64,000 nt of DNA from Lepidurus packardi (taxonomy: Eukaryota > Arthropoda > Branchiopoda > Notostraca > Triopsidae), in assembly GCA_023053545.1 (NCBI GenBank), contig JAKZAN010000054.1, positions 248,001 through 312,000 of the forward strand, read 5' to 3'. Below are positions 1-8,749 of the stretch, in pieces. Position 1 is the stretch's first letter; every line of letters starts with the position of its first letter. The notes beneath the pieces are model-generated. The model did not search any database, had not been told where the DNA came from, and saw only the letters and a program-made list of their open reading frames with translations. The translations under genes and the position numbers were made by a program.

Positions 1-2976
1 CGAGTGGAATGGCCGAAGTGCCGAGGGAAGTCGAACGTTTTGTTACGACTCCTATTGAAATAGCCATGAATAGTGTTCAACGCAAAACCAATGTTAGAAG
101 CATAACCATGTTTGGATTGTCGGTAATCAAGATTATTTTTGATGATGATGTAGATGATTTCTTTGCGAGACAGCAGGTAAACAATCAATTGCAAAACGTC
201 CAGCTACCCGATGGTGTTGATGCCGACGTGCAGCCACCTTACGGACCAACAGGAGAAAATTTTCAGGTATGTGCTTAAAAGCGATCAACGCGATACCCGC
301 GACTTACTAACTATTCAAAATTGGACGATTGATCGTGAATTACGACGTGTTCCTGGCGTTGCCGATGTTGTGGCATTTGGCGGTCAAGAAAAGATTTTAT
401 GAAATTTCAGTAGATCCTGTAAAACTTCAGCAGTATGACCTAACACCATTAGAATTATTTGAAGCGGTAAGCAAATCAAATCTAAATGTGGGCGGCGATG
501 TTATTGAAAAGAATGGACAAGCATTCGTCGTGCGCGGTATTGGATTGCTCGATAGCATCAAAGATGTTGAAAACACAATTGTTGATATTTTTAATGGGCA
601 ATCCGCTTTTAGTAAAAGATGTTGCAACAGTTAGCGAGGGCAGTGCGCCGCGTTGTTGGACAAGTGGGTTGGAACGATAATGACGACGTAGTACAAGGTA
701 TTATTGTCATGCGGAAGGGCGAAAACCCGAGTGAAGTCTTGAAACGCGTCAAGGAGAAAATCGCAGAATTGAATTCGTCACTACTTCCTTCTGATGTGAA
801 AATGGAAACGTTCTATGATCGCGATGATTTAATGTCATATTGTACTCAAACGGTAATGCACAATCTACTTGAAGGGATTGTGTTGGTGACGCTTATTGTG
901 TTTCTTTTTATGGCAGATTGGCGTACTACTGTGGTTGTTGCCGTAATCATTCCACTTTCCCTATTGTTTGCCTTTTTGATGCTGCACCTAAAAGGAATGA
1001 GCGCCAATTTATTATCTCTAGGAGCGATTGACTTTGGAATAATAATAGACGGTGCTGTGGTCATGGTTGAAGGGATATTCGTAGCTCTCGATCACAAGGC
1101 GAACAAAAGCGGGATGGCAAGATACAACCGCCTTGCGAAAATGGGCTTGATTAAAACTACTGGTGTTCAAATGGGGAAGGCAATCTTCTTTTCAAAGTTG
1201 ATTATTATTTCTGCTTTGCTGCCAATCTTTGCATTTGAAAAAGTTGAAGGTAAAATGTTTGCACCTTTGGCATGGACTTTAGGTTTCGCTTTATTGGGTG
1301 CTTTGTTGCTCACTCTAACTTTAGTGCCAGTACTTTGCTCCATTTTATTAAATAAGAATGTAAAAGAAAAGGAGAACTTCTTTACTCGCTTTGTGAATAG
1401 AACGGTGGCGAAAGGATTTGCTTGGACGTATGCAAGAAAGAAGCTTACCCTTATTATTGCTTTTGTTAGCTTTGGATTAACGATGTTTTCTGCCCAATGG
1501 CTTGGCACCGAATTTTTGCCACAACTCAATGAAGGAGCATTGTGGGTTGAAGCAAAAATGCCCATGAGCTACTCGCTTCCAAGAACAGTCGAAATGGTTC
1601 ATGTCTTGCGAAAAGAACTGACTAAATTCCCCGAAGTTAATGGCGTTCTGTCTCAAACGGGACGAAGCAATGATGGTACCGATCCAAGTGGATTTTATTA
1701 TGTACAGATGCAAGTTAATCTTAAACCGAAGGAAAGTTGGGATCGTAAAATTACGATTGATGAATTGGTAGAAGAAATGGATAAGGAATTGAAAAAATAC
1801 CAAGGAATTAATTATAATTACTCGCAACCAATTATTGATAATGTGGCCGAAGCCGTGGCAGGAATGAATGCGTCAAATGCGGTAAAAATATACGGTGATG
1901 ATTTGGAGAAATTGGATGAGTATGCTAATCAGGTCATTGAGCAAATAAAAGACGTACCAGGCATAAAAGATGTGGGCATTTTGCGAAACATCGGCCAACC
2001 GGAAGTCAGTATTTTGTTGGATGAAGAGCGCATGGCAATTTACGGCGTAACGAAAGCCGAAGCGCAAGCGGTTATTGAAATGGCGATTGGTGGAAAAACT
2101 GCGACACAGAAGTATGAAGGCGAGCGCAAATTTGATATCAGGATTCGGTACGACAAAGATTTTAGAAAAAACGAAGACGATATTTTGATGCTGATGATTC
2201 CGACTATCAGCGGTGGTCAAATTCCGTTAAAAGAAGTTGCGGTCATCAAACAAACAACAGGTCCGGCTTTTATATACAGAGATAATACAAAGCGATTTAT
2301 TGGGGTGAAGTTTTCCATTAGAGAGCGGGATTTAGGCAGTACGATTGCAGAAGCGCAAAAGAAGGTGAATGAAAAGGTAAAATTTCCTTTGGGATATAAA
2401 ATTGGTTGGACTGGCGAATTTGAAAATCAGGTACGCGCCAGCAAGCGCCTTACTGAAGTTGTTCCAATAAGTTTGGTGCTAATTTTTGTCCTTTTATTTA
2501 TCATGTTCAATAATGCGAAAGACGCAGGTTATGTTTTGATTAATGTGCCATTTGCGTTGATTGGCGGCATACTGGCCTTGCATTTAACCGGGATTAACTT
2601 TGGCATATCGGCGGGTGTTGGTTTTATAGCTTTGTTTGGCATTTGCGTTCAGAACGGCGTGATCTTGATTTCTGAATTCCACAACCAGATAAAAATTATC
2701 GGTAATTTGGATGTAGCTATTAGAGAAGCCGTGCGGGTTCGAACTAGACCAGTCATCATGACTGCGATGATGGCAGCAATTGGACTTTTACCTGCTGCGG
2801 TGAGTAGTGGCATTGGATCAGAAAGTCAGAAACCTTTGGCAATTGTGATTATTGGCGGCTTGGTGACGGCTACTGTTTTTACGCTATTGGTGTTTCCGAT
2901 TATATATCACAGTGCGCTGACGATAAGAGAAACAAAACGCATGAAATCCTATAGTGCGAAAAACATGATTCGTTAA
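1..2976 (+). CDS. Heavy-metal efflux RND transporter (CzcA/CusA family), 5' partial, four frameshifts
   Basis: Inner-membrane proton-driven pump of the heavy-metal RND family, which exports divalent or monovalent metal ions as part of a tripartite envelope complex. The N-terminus lies outside the window; the first visible residues match the porter domain (VERFVTTPIEIAM). The family TM4 motif DFGIIIDGAVVMVEG, which carries the proton-relay acidic residues, is read near 1030-1075, and C-terminal TM segments end at a TAA at 2974. The reading frame changes four times. One extra base is present in the A run at 256-259, the T run at 395-398, the G run at 596-598 and the TT at 653-654; removing one base at each gives a continuous family-like protein. 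The part from about 655 to the stop is intact. Either sequence errors or a decaying gene; the former is more likely because the remaining 2.3 kb is undamaged. Metal specificity cannot be told. Family assignment is firm. Confidence 0.9.
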
Positions 2977-2980
2977 CGTG

Positions 2981-3100
2981 ATGCCGCGTGAAGGATTGCA
3001 GCGATAGCCCGGAGCGCTAGCGAGGACTTTAGCGAAAAGCCTGACGGCTTGTATTTAGTTGAAGTAAAAGCAAATTTTGAAAAGCCGGCACGCCCAAAAT
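2981..3100 (+). repeat. Intergenic repeat family A, copy 1
   Basis: A GC-richer stretch directly after the efflux pump gene. It begins GATGCCGCGTGA and ends CACGCCCAAAAT. The same two end motifs, and the GCGAGGACT core between them, are found in inverted orientation at 20103-20190. It has no open reading frame. It resembles a short non-coding dispersed repeat rather than a gene remnant. Confidence 0.6.
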
Positions 3101-3138
3101 AAATTAATGAAAGCGGTTTTTTAATTCAAAATAATCAT

Positions 3139-3146
3139 TACATTTG
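3139..3146 (+). promoter_or_regulatory. Bacteroidota-type -7 element upstream of rpsU
   Basis: TACATTTG fits the Bacteroidota -7 consensus TAnnTTTG and lies 29 bases before the rpsU start. The -33 region is only a T-rich stretch without a clear TTTG, so the call rests mainly on the -7 box and its position. Confidence 0.5.
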
Positions 3147-3175
3147 CAGCCTTAACGAGAGGGGGTGTCATATTT

Positions 3176-3370
3176 ATGCTAATTATACCAATTAAAGACG
3201 GAGAAAACATTGATAGAGCTTTGAAGCGCTACAAGAGAAAATTCGATAAAACAGGAACAGTGCGTCAACTACGTTCGCGCCAAGCTTTCATTAAGCCATC
3301 TGTAGTGCGTAGAGCACAAGTGCAGAAAGCTGCGTATATTCAGAATATGCGTGACGGTTTAGAAAGTTAA
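3176..3370 (+). CDS. rpsU: 30S ribosomal protein S21
   Basis: Small basic protein of the 30S subunit involved in initiation, 64 residues, which is the normal length in this phylum. The Lys/Arg-rich sequence shows the typical ALKRYKRKFDKTG segment near residue 15 and a basic middle. The ATG at 3176 follows a purine-rich stretch (GAGAGGGGG) about 10 bases upstream, an unusually Shine-Dalgarno-like site for this phylum. It is followed by a terminator and then a tyrosine recombinase and a hibernation factor, a linkage I recall as common in flavobacteria. Confidence 0.95.
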   Translation: MLIIPIKDGENIDRALKRYKRKFDKTGTVRQLRSRQAFIKPSVVRRAQVQKAAYIQNMRDGLES

Positions 3371-3390
3371 TTAAGTTTCTATACACATAG

Positions 3391-3441
3391 AACCGTTATT
3401 CACAAAAATCTTTATATTTTTGGGTCTAACGGTTTTTTTTT
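3391..3441 (+). terminator. Terminator between rpsU and the recombinase gene
   Basis: An 8-bp perfect stem AACCGTTA / TAACGGTT (3391-3398 and 3427-3434) with a long loop of 28 bases, followed by a T run that ends at the ATG of the next gene. The placement of the U tract against the start codon means that any read-through RNA would have its next ribosome start just after the hairpin. Confidence 0.6.
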
Positions 3442-4326
3442 ATGGATAATTTGGTCGCTTTTCGGAACTATCTCGAATTAGAGAAGAAATACTCCGCACA
3501 TACCATCAAGGCATATGTCGACGATATTATGTCGTTTGAAGCCTTTTTAGCATCAGAATCTGACCAAAAATTAGAACAAACCACTTATCTATCAATTCGT
3601 TCGTGGGTTGTTGCGCTTGTGGATTCTGGAATATCTGCTAATAGTGTGAATCGCAAAATTTCGTCCTTAAAGTCATTCTACAAATTTTTACTGCGCATTA
3701 AGCAAATCGAAGTGAGCCCGTTGCTGAAACACAAATCGCTCAAGACCCCAAAAATTTTGCAAATTCCTTTTTCTGAAAAAGAATTGGATACCGTTTTGCA
3801 CGACGTTTCTTATCCCGCAGGATATGACGGAATATTGCATAAACTAATTATAGATTTACTGTATACTACTGGAATGCGGCGCGCAGAATTGATTGGCATG
3901 CAGCTTCGCAATGTGCAAACTGACGCTATCAAAGTGTTGGGCAAGCGCAATAAGGAGCGGATTATCCCGATACTTCCGGTGATTAGTGTTCAGGTATCGC
4001 AGTATTTAGCTGAAAGGCAGCAAATTAACAATATTGCCGATGCGGATTATTTTTTTATCAACCAGCGTGGCGTTAAATTGAGCGAATCATTTGTTTATAG
4101 ATTAATTAATAAGTACTTTAGTCAGGTTTCTGGGAAGATAAAGAAAAGCCCACACATGTTGCGGCACACATTTGCAACACATTTACTGAATCATGGGGCC
4201 GATTTAAATTCCGTTAAGGAGTTATTAGGACATTCGAGTTTAGCATCGACCCAAGTTTATACACACAGTAGTTTGGCCGAATTACAAAAAGTGTATCAAA
4301 GCGCACATCCTAGAAACGAGGAGTAA
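3442..4326 (+). CDS. xerC: Tyrosine recombinase, XerC/XerD type
   Basis: Site-specific recombinase of the type that resolves chromosome dimers at dif; 294 residues, normal for Xer proteins. The N-terminal SAM-like core-binding domain spans about 1-90 and the catalytic domain about 105-290. The visible catalytic set is an Arg at 146/147 (TTGMRRAEL), Lys168, His238-x-x-Arg241, His264 (LLGHSS) and Tyr273 (TQVYTH). It sits between rpsU and a ribosome hibernation gene, with no integrase-like attachment sequences or mobile cargo next to it. This supports a housekeeping Xer rather than a phage integrase. Whether it is the XerC or the XerD partner cannot be decided from this sequence alone. Confidence 0.9.
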   Translation: MDNLVAFRNYLELEKKYSAHTIKAYVDDIMSFEAFLASESDQKLEQTTYLSIRSWVVALVDSGISANSVNRKISSLKSFYKFLLRIKQIEVSPLLKHKSLKTPKILQIPFSEKELDTVLHDVSYPAGYDGILHKLIIDLLYTTGMRRAELIGMQLRNVQTDAIKVLGKRNKERIIPILPVISVQVSQYLAERQQINNIADADYFFINQRGVKLSESFVYRLINKYFSQVSGKIKKSPHMLRHTFATHLLNHGADLNSVKELLGHSSLASTQVYTHSSLAELQKVYQSAHPRNEE

Positions 4327-4357
4327 ATTTTTTTGGTAACAATTAAAAAATTTGATT

Positions 4358-4660
4358 ATGAAGGTACATGTTCATGCCGTCAATTTCGCAGTTGATCAGA
4401 AATTGGTTGATTTTATTCAGGTTAGAATGGATAAACTCGAGAAGTATTATGATAAGATAGTTACTGCTGATGTTTTTTTGAAAGTCGAGAAGACTAGCGA
4501 AAAGGAAAATAAGATTGTTGAAATCAAGATTCACGTTCCAGGGGATGATTTGCTGGTTCAGAAGCAGTGCAAGAGTTTTGAAGAAGCGGCAGACCAAGCG
4601 GCGGAGTCGTTCGAGCGTTTGTTGTTGAAAAGGAAAGAAAAAATACGTACTTACAGTTAA
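4358..4660 (+). CDS. hpf: Ribosome hibernation-promoting factor, short form (HPF/RaiA family)
   Basis: Binds the decoding centre of the 30S subunit to silence or dimerise ribosomes in stationary phase. About 100 residues, covering only the beta-alpha-beta-beta-beta-alpha domain (MKVHVHAVNF at the start, a basic C-terminal helix LLLKRKEKIR). The C-terminal dimerisation domain of long HPF is absent. I chose the ATG at 4358 because an upstream in-frame TTG at 4352 adds only two residues. It follows the recombinase gene by 31 bases and probably shares its transcript. Confidence 0.88.
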   Translation: MKVHVHAVNFAVDQKLVDFIQVRMDKLEKYYDKIVTADVFLKVEKTSEKENKIVEIKIHVPGDDLLVQKQCKSFEEAADQAAESFERLLLKRKEKIRTYS

Positions 4661-4683
4661 TGCATATTTTTTTATAAAAATGT

Positions 4684-4714
4684 TTTGAAACAAAAACAAA
4701 AACATATACATTTG
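4684..4714 (+). promoter_or_regulatory. Strong Bacteroidota promoter for the tRNA-tuf transcript
   Basis: TTTG at 4684-4687 and TACATTTG at 4707-4714 separated by exactly 19 bases match the phylum consensus TTTG-N19-TAnnTTTG. It lies 37 bases before the first tRNA, with an AT-rich spacer. Confidence 0.75.
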
Positions 4715-4751
4715 CAGTCCGTTAGAAATAGCGGACTTTTTTATTGTATGC

Positions 4752-4825
4752 GCCGATGTAGCTCAGCTGGCTAGAGCAGCTGATTTGTAATCAGCAGGTC
4801 GTGGGTTCGAGTCCCTCTATCGGCT
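4752..4825 (+). tRNA. tRNA-Thr (anticodon TGT)
   Basis: 74-nt cloverleaf. Acceptor GCCGATG pairs with TATCGGC (one G-T), the anticodon stem GCTGA/TCAGC encloses loop TTTGTAA with anticodon TGT, and the T arm contains GTTCGAG. CCA is not encoded. It is the first gene of the tRNA-tuf cluster. Confidence 0.95.
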
Positions 4826-4869
4826 CTGAAAAAACTGCGAATGCAGTAGTTCATTAAAATATTGAAAAT

Positions 4870-4953
4870 GGGGAGATACTCAAGCGGCCAACGAGGGCAG
4901 ACTGTAAATCTGCTGTGTGAACTTCGCAGGTTCGAATCCTGCTCTCCCCACCA
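4870..4953 (+). tRNA. tRNA-Tyr (anticodon GTA)
   Basis: Class II tRNA with an extended variable arm, 84 nt including an encoded CCA. Acceptor GGGGAGA pairs with TCTCCCC. The anticodon loop CTGTAAA gives GTA. The T loop is GTTCGAATC. Confidence 0.95.
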
Positions 4954-4982
4954 AAATTTTGTCGCGAGACTTTATCAAAAGT

Positions 4983-5027
4983 TCACTTTTGAGAAAGGTG
5001 AGCAAACAAAATTTTAGTAAGGGTTCC
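4983..5027 (+). repeat. 45-bp direct repeat, unit 1
   Basis: Identical to 5090-5134, giving a 107-base period. The unit begins TCACTTTTGAGAAAGGTG, which can fold into a 7-bp hairpin (CACTTTT/AAAGGTG with one G-T), and ends TAGTAAGGGTTCC. Confidence 0.9.
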
Positions 5028-5089
5028 CCCTTACGGATGCCGAGCGATAGCGAAGGCAATCCTGGTGGGTATTTTTATTAGAATTTAGG

Positions 5090-5134
5090 TCACTTTTGAG
5101 AAAGGTGAGCAAACAAAATTTTAGTAAGGGTTCC
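5090..5134 (+). repeat. 45-bp direct repeat, unit 2
   Basis: Perfect second copy of 4983-5027. The flanks of the two units differ, so the duplication is limited to the 45 bases visible. Confidence 0.9.
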
Positions 5135-5291
5135 GTCTAAGATCCCGCCGATCGGAAGTGTAGGCTGGCAGAACGGAATTTTTTTATTGAAAGTATGTTT
5201 GGTTTAAAATTGCAGACAAAAAAAGGAAAATGCTGGGCTTGGTTTCAAGTTTAGCGCTAGCCTATCCTGATTCAAGTAAGGATTAAGCCTT

Positions 5292-5363
5292 GCCGGTGTA
5301 GCTCAGGGGTAGAGTGCTTCCTTGGTAAGGAAGAGGTCACGGGTTCAATTCCCGTCATTGGCT
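5292..5363 (+). tRNA. tRNA-Thr (anticodon GGT)
   Basis: 72-nt cloverleaf. Acceptor GCCGGTG pairs with CATTGGC (two G-T pairs), the anticodon stem CTTCC/GGAAG encloses TTGGTAA with anticodon GGT, and the T arm contains GTTCAATTC. CCA is not encoded. It lies 59 bases before tuf. Confidence 0.95.
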
Positions 5364-5422
5364 CAAAGATGTATTATTTGACACTAAATAATTATATAAC
5401 TAAGTTTTAAAAATTAAGTAAA

Positions 5423-6616
5423 ATGGCAAAAGAAAATTTTAACAGAAACAAACCGCACCTTAATATAGGTACAATTGGTCACGTTGACCACGGAAAAACT
5501 ACTTTAACTGCAGCTATTACTAAAGTAATGTCAGAGGCAGGTTTCTCTAAAACTCTAGCTAAATCTTTCGACCAGATTGATAACGCTCCAGAGGAAAAAG
5601 AAAGAGGTATTACAATTAATACTTCACACGTAGAATATGAAACAGCTAACCGTCACTACGCTCACGTTGACTGTCCAGGTCACGCGGATTACGTAAAGAA
5701 CATGGTTACAGGTGCTGCTCAAATGGACGGTGCTATCCTTGTGGTTGCTGCAACAGACGGACCAATGCCACAAACACGTGAGCACATCCTTTTAGGTCGC
5801 CAGGTAGGTATTCCTAGAATGGTTGTTTTCATGAACAAAGTGGATATGGTTGATGATGCTGAGCTTTTAGAGCTAGTTGAAATGGAAATCAGAGACTTAT
5901 TGTCTTTCTACGAATATGATGGTGATAACGGACCAGTTATCCAAGGATCTGCTTTAGGTGGATTGAATGGAGATGCTACTTGGGTTCCTAAAATCATGGA
6001 ATTGATGGAAGCAGTTGACGCTTGGATCGAAGAGCCAGTGCGTGACGTTGCTAAGCCTTTCCTTATGCCAGTTGAAGATGTATTTACAATTACAGGTCGT
6101 GGAACTGTTGCTACAGGTCGTATCGAAACAGGTATTGCTAATACAGGAGATGCTGTTGAAATCATCGGTATGGGAGCTGAAAAATTGACTTCTACTATTA
6201 CAGGAGTTGAGATGTTCCGTAAAATCCTTGATAGAGGAGAAGCTGGAGATAACGTAGGTTTATTGCTTCGTGGTATTGACAAAGCTGATATCAAAAGAGG
6301 TATGGTTATCGTTAAGCCAGGTTCAGTTAAGCCACACGCTAAATTTAAAGCTGAGGTTTACATCTTGAAAAAAGAAGAAGGTGGTCGTCATACACCATTC
6401 CATAATAACTACCGTCCACAGTTCTACGTTCGTACAACTGACGTAACAGGAGTTATTTCTTTGCCAGCTGGTGTAGAGATGGTTATGCCTGGAGATAACT
6501 TAACTATCGATGTATCTTTGTTAAGCTCAATCGCAATGACGGTTGGCCTACGTTTCGCTATCCGTGAAGGTGGTAGAACAGTAGGAGCTGGACAGGTTAC
6601 AGAAATTGTTGAATAA
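5423..6616 (+). CDS. tuf: Elongation factor Tu
   Basis: GTPase that delivers aminoacyl-tRNA to the ribosome. 397 residues with the G1 motif GHVDHGKTT near residue 20, the switch region [13 protein letters not shown]3 DCPGHADY and G4 NKVDMVDD, followed by the two beta-barrel domains. The codon use is visibly biased toward a few preferred codons, as expected for a highly expressed gene. It sits within the tRNA array and ends before a strong terminator, so the tRNAs and tuf probably form one transcript from the promoter at 4684. Confidence 0.98.
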   Translation: MAKENFNRNKPHLNIGTIGHVDHGKTTLTAAITKVMSEAGFSKTLAKSFDQIDNAPEEKERGITINTSHVEYETANRHYAHVDCPGHADYVKNMVTGAAQMDGAILVVAATDGPMPQTREHILLGRQVGIPRMVVFMNKVDMVDDAELLELVEMEIRDLLSFYEYDGDNGPVIQGSALGGLNGDATWVPKIMELMEAVDAWIEEPVRDVAKPFLMPVEDVFTITGRGTVATGRIETGIANTGDAVEIIGMGAEKLTSTITGVEMFRKILDRGEAGDNVGLLLRGIDKADIKRGMVIVKPGSVKPHAKFKAEVYILKKEEGGRHTPFHNNYRPQFYVRTTDVTGVISLPAGVEMVMPGDNLTIDVSLLSSIAMTVGLRFAIREGGRTVGAGQVTEIVE

Positions 6617-6636
6617 TTTTCACAATAATATTTTAG

Positions 6637-6669
6637 AGCCAGTAGCTTCTAAGGGAGCTACTGGCTTTT
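6637..6669 (+). terminator. Terminator after tuf
   Basis: An 11-bp perfect stem AGCCAGTAGCT / AGCTACTGGCT (6637-6647, 6656-6666) with an 8-base loop and a short T run. Confidence 0.85.
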
Positions 6670-6674
6670 AACAA

Positions 6675-6748
6675 ACGGGCGTAGTTCAAGGGTAGAATAG
6701 CGGTCTCCAAAACCGTTGATGGGGGTTCGAATCCCTCCGCCCGTGCCA
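6675..6748 (+). tRNA. tRNA-Trp (anticodon CCA)
   Basis: Acceptor ACGGGCG pairs with CGCCCGT, the anticodon stem GCGGT/ACCGT encloses CTCCAAA with anticodon CCA, and the 3' CCA is encoded. It starts right after the tuf terminator and lies 15 bases before secE, the usual tuf-trpT-secE order in Bacteroidota. Confidence 0.95.
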
Positions 6749-6763
6749 AAAACACGACACAAA

Positions 6764-6958
6764 ATGAAAGTGATCAATTATATATCGGAAGCGTTCGGCG
6801 AGCTAAAAACTAATGTTACTTGGCCTCAGTGGGAAGAAGTTCAACGATTAACTATCGTAGTGGCTGTTTTCTCTGTGCTGTTTTCATTGGCTACTTGGGG
6901 AGTTGATGAGTTTTTCGCAAAGTCTTTAGCTGGTTTTTTTAATTGGATTAAAGCCTAA
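6764..6958 (+). CDS. secE: Preprotein translocase subunit SecE
   Basis: Small clamp subunit of the SecYEG channel in the inner membrane. 64 residues with an amphipathic N-terminal helix containing the conserved TWPQWEEV segment and one TM helix (about 29-48), the short single-TM form. The ATG at 6764 is preferred over an upstream in-frame start at 6716 that lies inside tRNA-Trp. It precedes nusG by 10 bases. Confidence 0.93.
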   Translation: MKVINYISEAFGELKTNVTWPQWEEVQRLTIVVAVFSVLFSLATWGVDEFFAKSLAGFFNWIKA

Positions 6959-6968
6959 TTTTTTTGTG

Positions 6969-7520
6969 ATGACAGAAACTAATCTAAAGAAATGGTATGT
7001 TGTAAGGGCGGTTAGCGGTCAGGAAAATAAAGTGAAAGCTTATATTGAAACTGAAATCAACCGACTTGGCATGGCTGATTATGTGTCGCAAGTTCTTGTT
7101 CCAACTGAAAAGGTTGTGCAAGTTCGTGACGGGAAGAAGATTACTAAAGATAAAGTTTACTTTCCAGGTTATGTAATGGTTGAGGCCAATTTAATTGGTG
7201 AAATTCCACACATAATTAAGTCGATTACAAGCGTTATCGGGTTTTTGGGTGAAACTAAAAACGGGGAACCAGTTCCTTTACGTGTTGCTGAAGTAAACAG
7301 AATGTTAGGTAAAGTAGACGAATTAGCTGTAACAACAGATAACCAGTCTATTCCTTTCAATATCGGTGAAACAATTAAGGTTATTGATGGACCTTTCAAC
7401 GGGTTTAATGGTACAGTTGAGAAGATCAATGAAGAAAAGCGTAAACTTGAAGTTATGGTGAAAATTTTCGGAAGAAAAACACCACTTGAATTGAGTTTTA
7501 TGCAAGTTGAAAAAGTATAA
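6969..7520 (+). CDS. nusG: Transcription termination/antitermination protein NusG
   Basis: Binds the RNA polymerase clamp and links it to Rho or the ribosome. 183 residues with the N-terminal NGN domain (WYVVRAVSGQE at the start, conserved PGYVMVE near residue 60) and a C-terminal KOW domain (GPFNGFNGTVEKI near 138). ATG 6969 is chosen; the in-frame GTG just before it adds one residue. secE-nusG-rplK is the normal operon order. Confidence 0.96.
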   Translation: MTETNLKKWYVVRAVSGQENKVKAYIETEINRLGMADYVSQVLVPTEKVVQVRDGKKITKDKVYFPGYVMVEANLIGEIPHIIKSITSVIGFLGETKNGEPVPLRVAEVNRMLGKVDELAVTTDNQSIPFNIGETIKVIDGPFNGFNGTVEKINEEKRKLEVMVKIFGRKTPLELSFMQVEKV

Positions 7521-7545
7521 TTCGTTACACTATTATAAACAACGT

Positions 7546-7569
7546 GATTATTCGCTTCCACGAATAGTC
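7546..7569 (+). promoter_or_regulatory. Hairpin in the rplK leader
   Basis: GATTATTCG (7546-7554) and CGAATAGTC (7561-7569) form a 9-bp stem with a 6-base loop, 17 bases before the rplK start. There is no T run, so it is not a terminator. In other bacteria the L11 operon leader binds L1 for autoregulation; a similar role is possible but untested. Confidence 0.4.
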
Positions 7570-7585
7570 GCAAATTAATTAAACA

Positions 7586-8034
7586 ATGGCTAAAGAGATT
7601 AGTAAAGTAGTTAAACTACAAGTAAAGGGAGGTGCTGCGAATCCGTCGCCACCGGTTGGACCTGCTTTAGGTGCTGCGGGCGTTAATATCATGGAGTTCT
7701 GTAAGCAGTTCAATGCTAGAACACAAGATAAAGCCGGCAAAATTTGCCCAGTGCAAATCACAGTGTACACAAAGACAAGTCTTTTGACTTTGTTGTAAAA
7801 ACACCACCTGCTGCCGTTCAGTTAATGGAGGCTGCAAAACTAAAGTCCGGTTCCGGTGAACCTAATCGTAAAAAAGTGGCTAGCGTAACCTGGGAACAGA
7901 TTCGCGCTATCGCTGATGACAAGATGGTTGATTTAAATGCGTTCACAATCGAAAGTGCTATGAGCATGATCGCTGGAACTGCTAGATCCATGGGTATAAC
8001 TGTATCAGGAGATTCTCCTCTAAAACAAGCTTAA
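7586..8034 (+). CDS. rplK: 50S ribosomal protein L11, frameshifted as given
   Basis: L11 forms the GTPase-associated stalk base with 23S rRNA. The N-terminal part ([23 protein letters not shown]) is read from ATG 7586. The C-terminal RNA-binding part ([19 protein letters not shown]) is in another frame from about 7771 to the stop at 8034. The break is an extra AC at about 7767-7770 (TACAC where TAC is expected); removing two bases restores an uninterrupted protein of the normal length, about 148 residues. As rplL nearby has a similar defect, I infer a sequence error rather than gene loss. rplA follows 3 bases downstream. Confidence 0.93.
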
Positions 8035-8037
8035 GAC

Positions 8038-8727
8038 ATGGCAAAATTGACAAAAAAACAGAAAGAAGCTGCTTCAAAAATCGAAAAGAACAAGCTTTAT
8101 ACTTTAAAAGATGCTTCGGCTCTTGTGAAGTTAATTGCTTCAGCAAAATTTGATGAATCAGTAGATATTGCAGTAAGATTGGGTGTAGATCCAAGAAAAG
8201 CGAATCAAATGGTAAGAGGTGTTGTAACATTACCTCATGGTACTGGTAAAGATGTAAGAGTTCTTGCATTGGTTACGCCAGATAAAGAAGCTGAAGCTAA
8301 AGCTGCAGGTGCAGACTTTGTAGGTTTAGATGATTATCTTCAAAAAATTAAAGACGGTTGGACAGATGTTGATGTAATTATCACAATGCCTGCTGTAATG
8401 GGTAAATTAGGTCCATTGGGTCGTATATTAGGACCTCGTGGTTTGATGCCAAACCCTAAAACTGGAACAGTAACTATGGATGTAGCGAAAGCTGTAACAG
8501 AAGTGAAAGCCGGTAAAATCGACTTTAAAGTGGATAAAACAGGAATCGTACATGCTGGTATTGGAAGAATTTCTTTTGATGCTGACAAGATTACTGAAAA
8601 TGCACACGAAATTATTCAAACATTAATTAAACTAAAACCGACTGCGGCTAAAGGTACATACATCAAAAGCATTCACTTGTCAAGCACAATGAGTCCTGCG
8701 ATTGCTTTGGACCCTAAAGCGGTATAA
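8038..8727 (+). CDS. rplA: 50S ribosomal protein L1
   Basis: Forms the mobile L1 stalk near the E site and often represses its own operon. 229 residues, family length, with the signature segments [11 protein letters not shown] near 65, [20 protein letters not shown] near 125-145 and a C-terminal [11 protein letters not shown]. The gene starts 3 bases after rplK. Only 22 bases separate it from rplJ, which leaves no room for a separate L10-type leader. Confidence 0.97.
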   Translation: MAKLTKKQKEAASKIEKNKLYTLKDASALVKLIASAKFDESVDIAVRLGVDPRKANQMVRGVVTLPHGTGKDVRVLALVTPDKEAEAKAAGADFVGLDDYLQKIKDGWTDVDVIITMPAVMGKLGPLGRILGPRGLMPNPKTGTVTMDVAKAVTEVKAGKIDFKVDKTGIVHAGIGRISFDADKITENAHEIIQTLIKLKPTAAKGTYIKSIHLSSTMSPAIALDPKAV

Positions 8728-8749
8728 TTGGTAGTTAAAAAATTTTATT

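Larger units (their letters stand above)
4954..5291 (+). other. Gene-free spacer inside the tRNA cluster with a duplicated 45-bp unit
   Basis: A 338-base stretch without any gene between tRNA-Tyr and the second tRNA-Thr. It holds two perfect 45-bp direct repeats and no cloverleaf. In the homologous E. coli order (Thr, Tyr, Gly, Thr, tufB) a tRNA-Gly occupies this place; I see no Gly anticodon arm or T arm here. Confidence 0.7.

Noticed and set aside
3442..4326. Integrase of a mobile element
   Set aside because: Flanked by rpsU and a hibernation factor, no attachment-site duplication or cargo genes, and Xer-like length.
4983..5134. Possible CRISPR array in the tRNA spacer
   Set aside because: Only two repeat units, 45 bases long with one 62-base spacer, no leader or cas genes. 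Better read as a local duplication.
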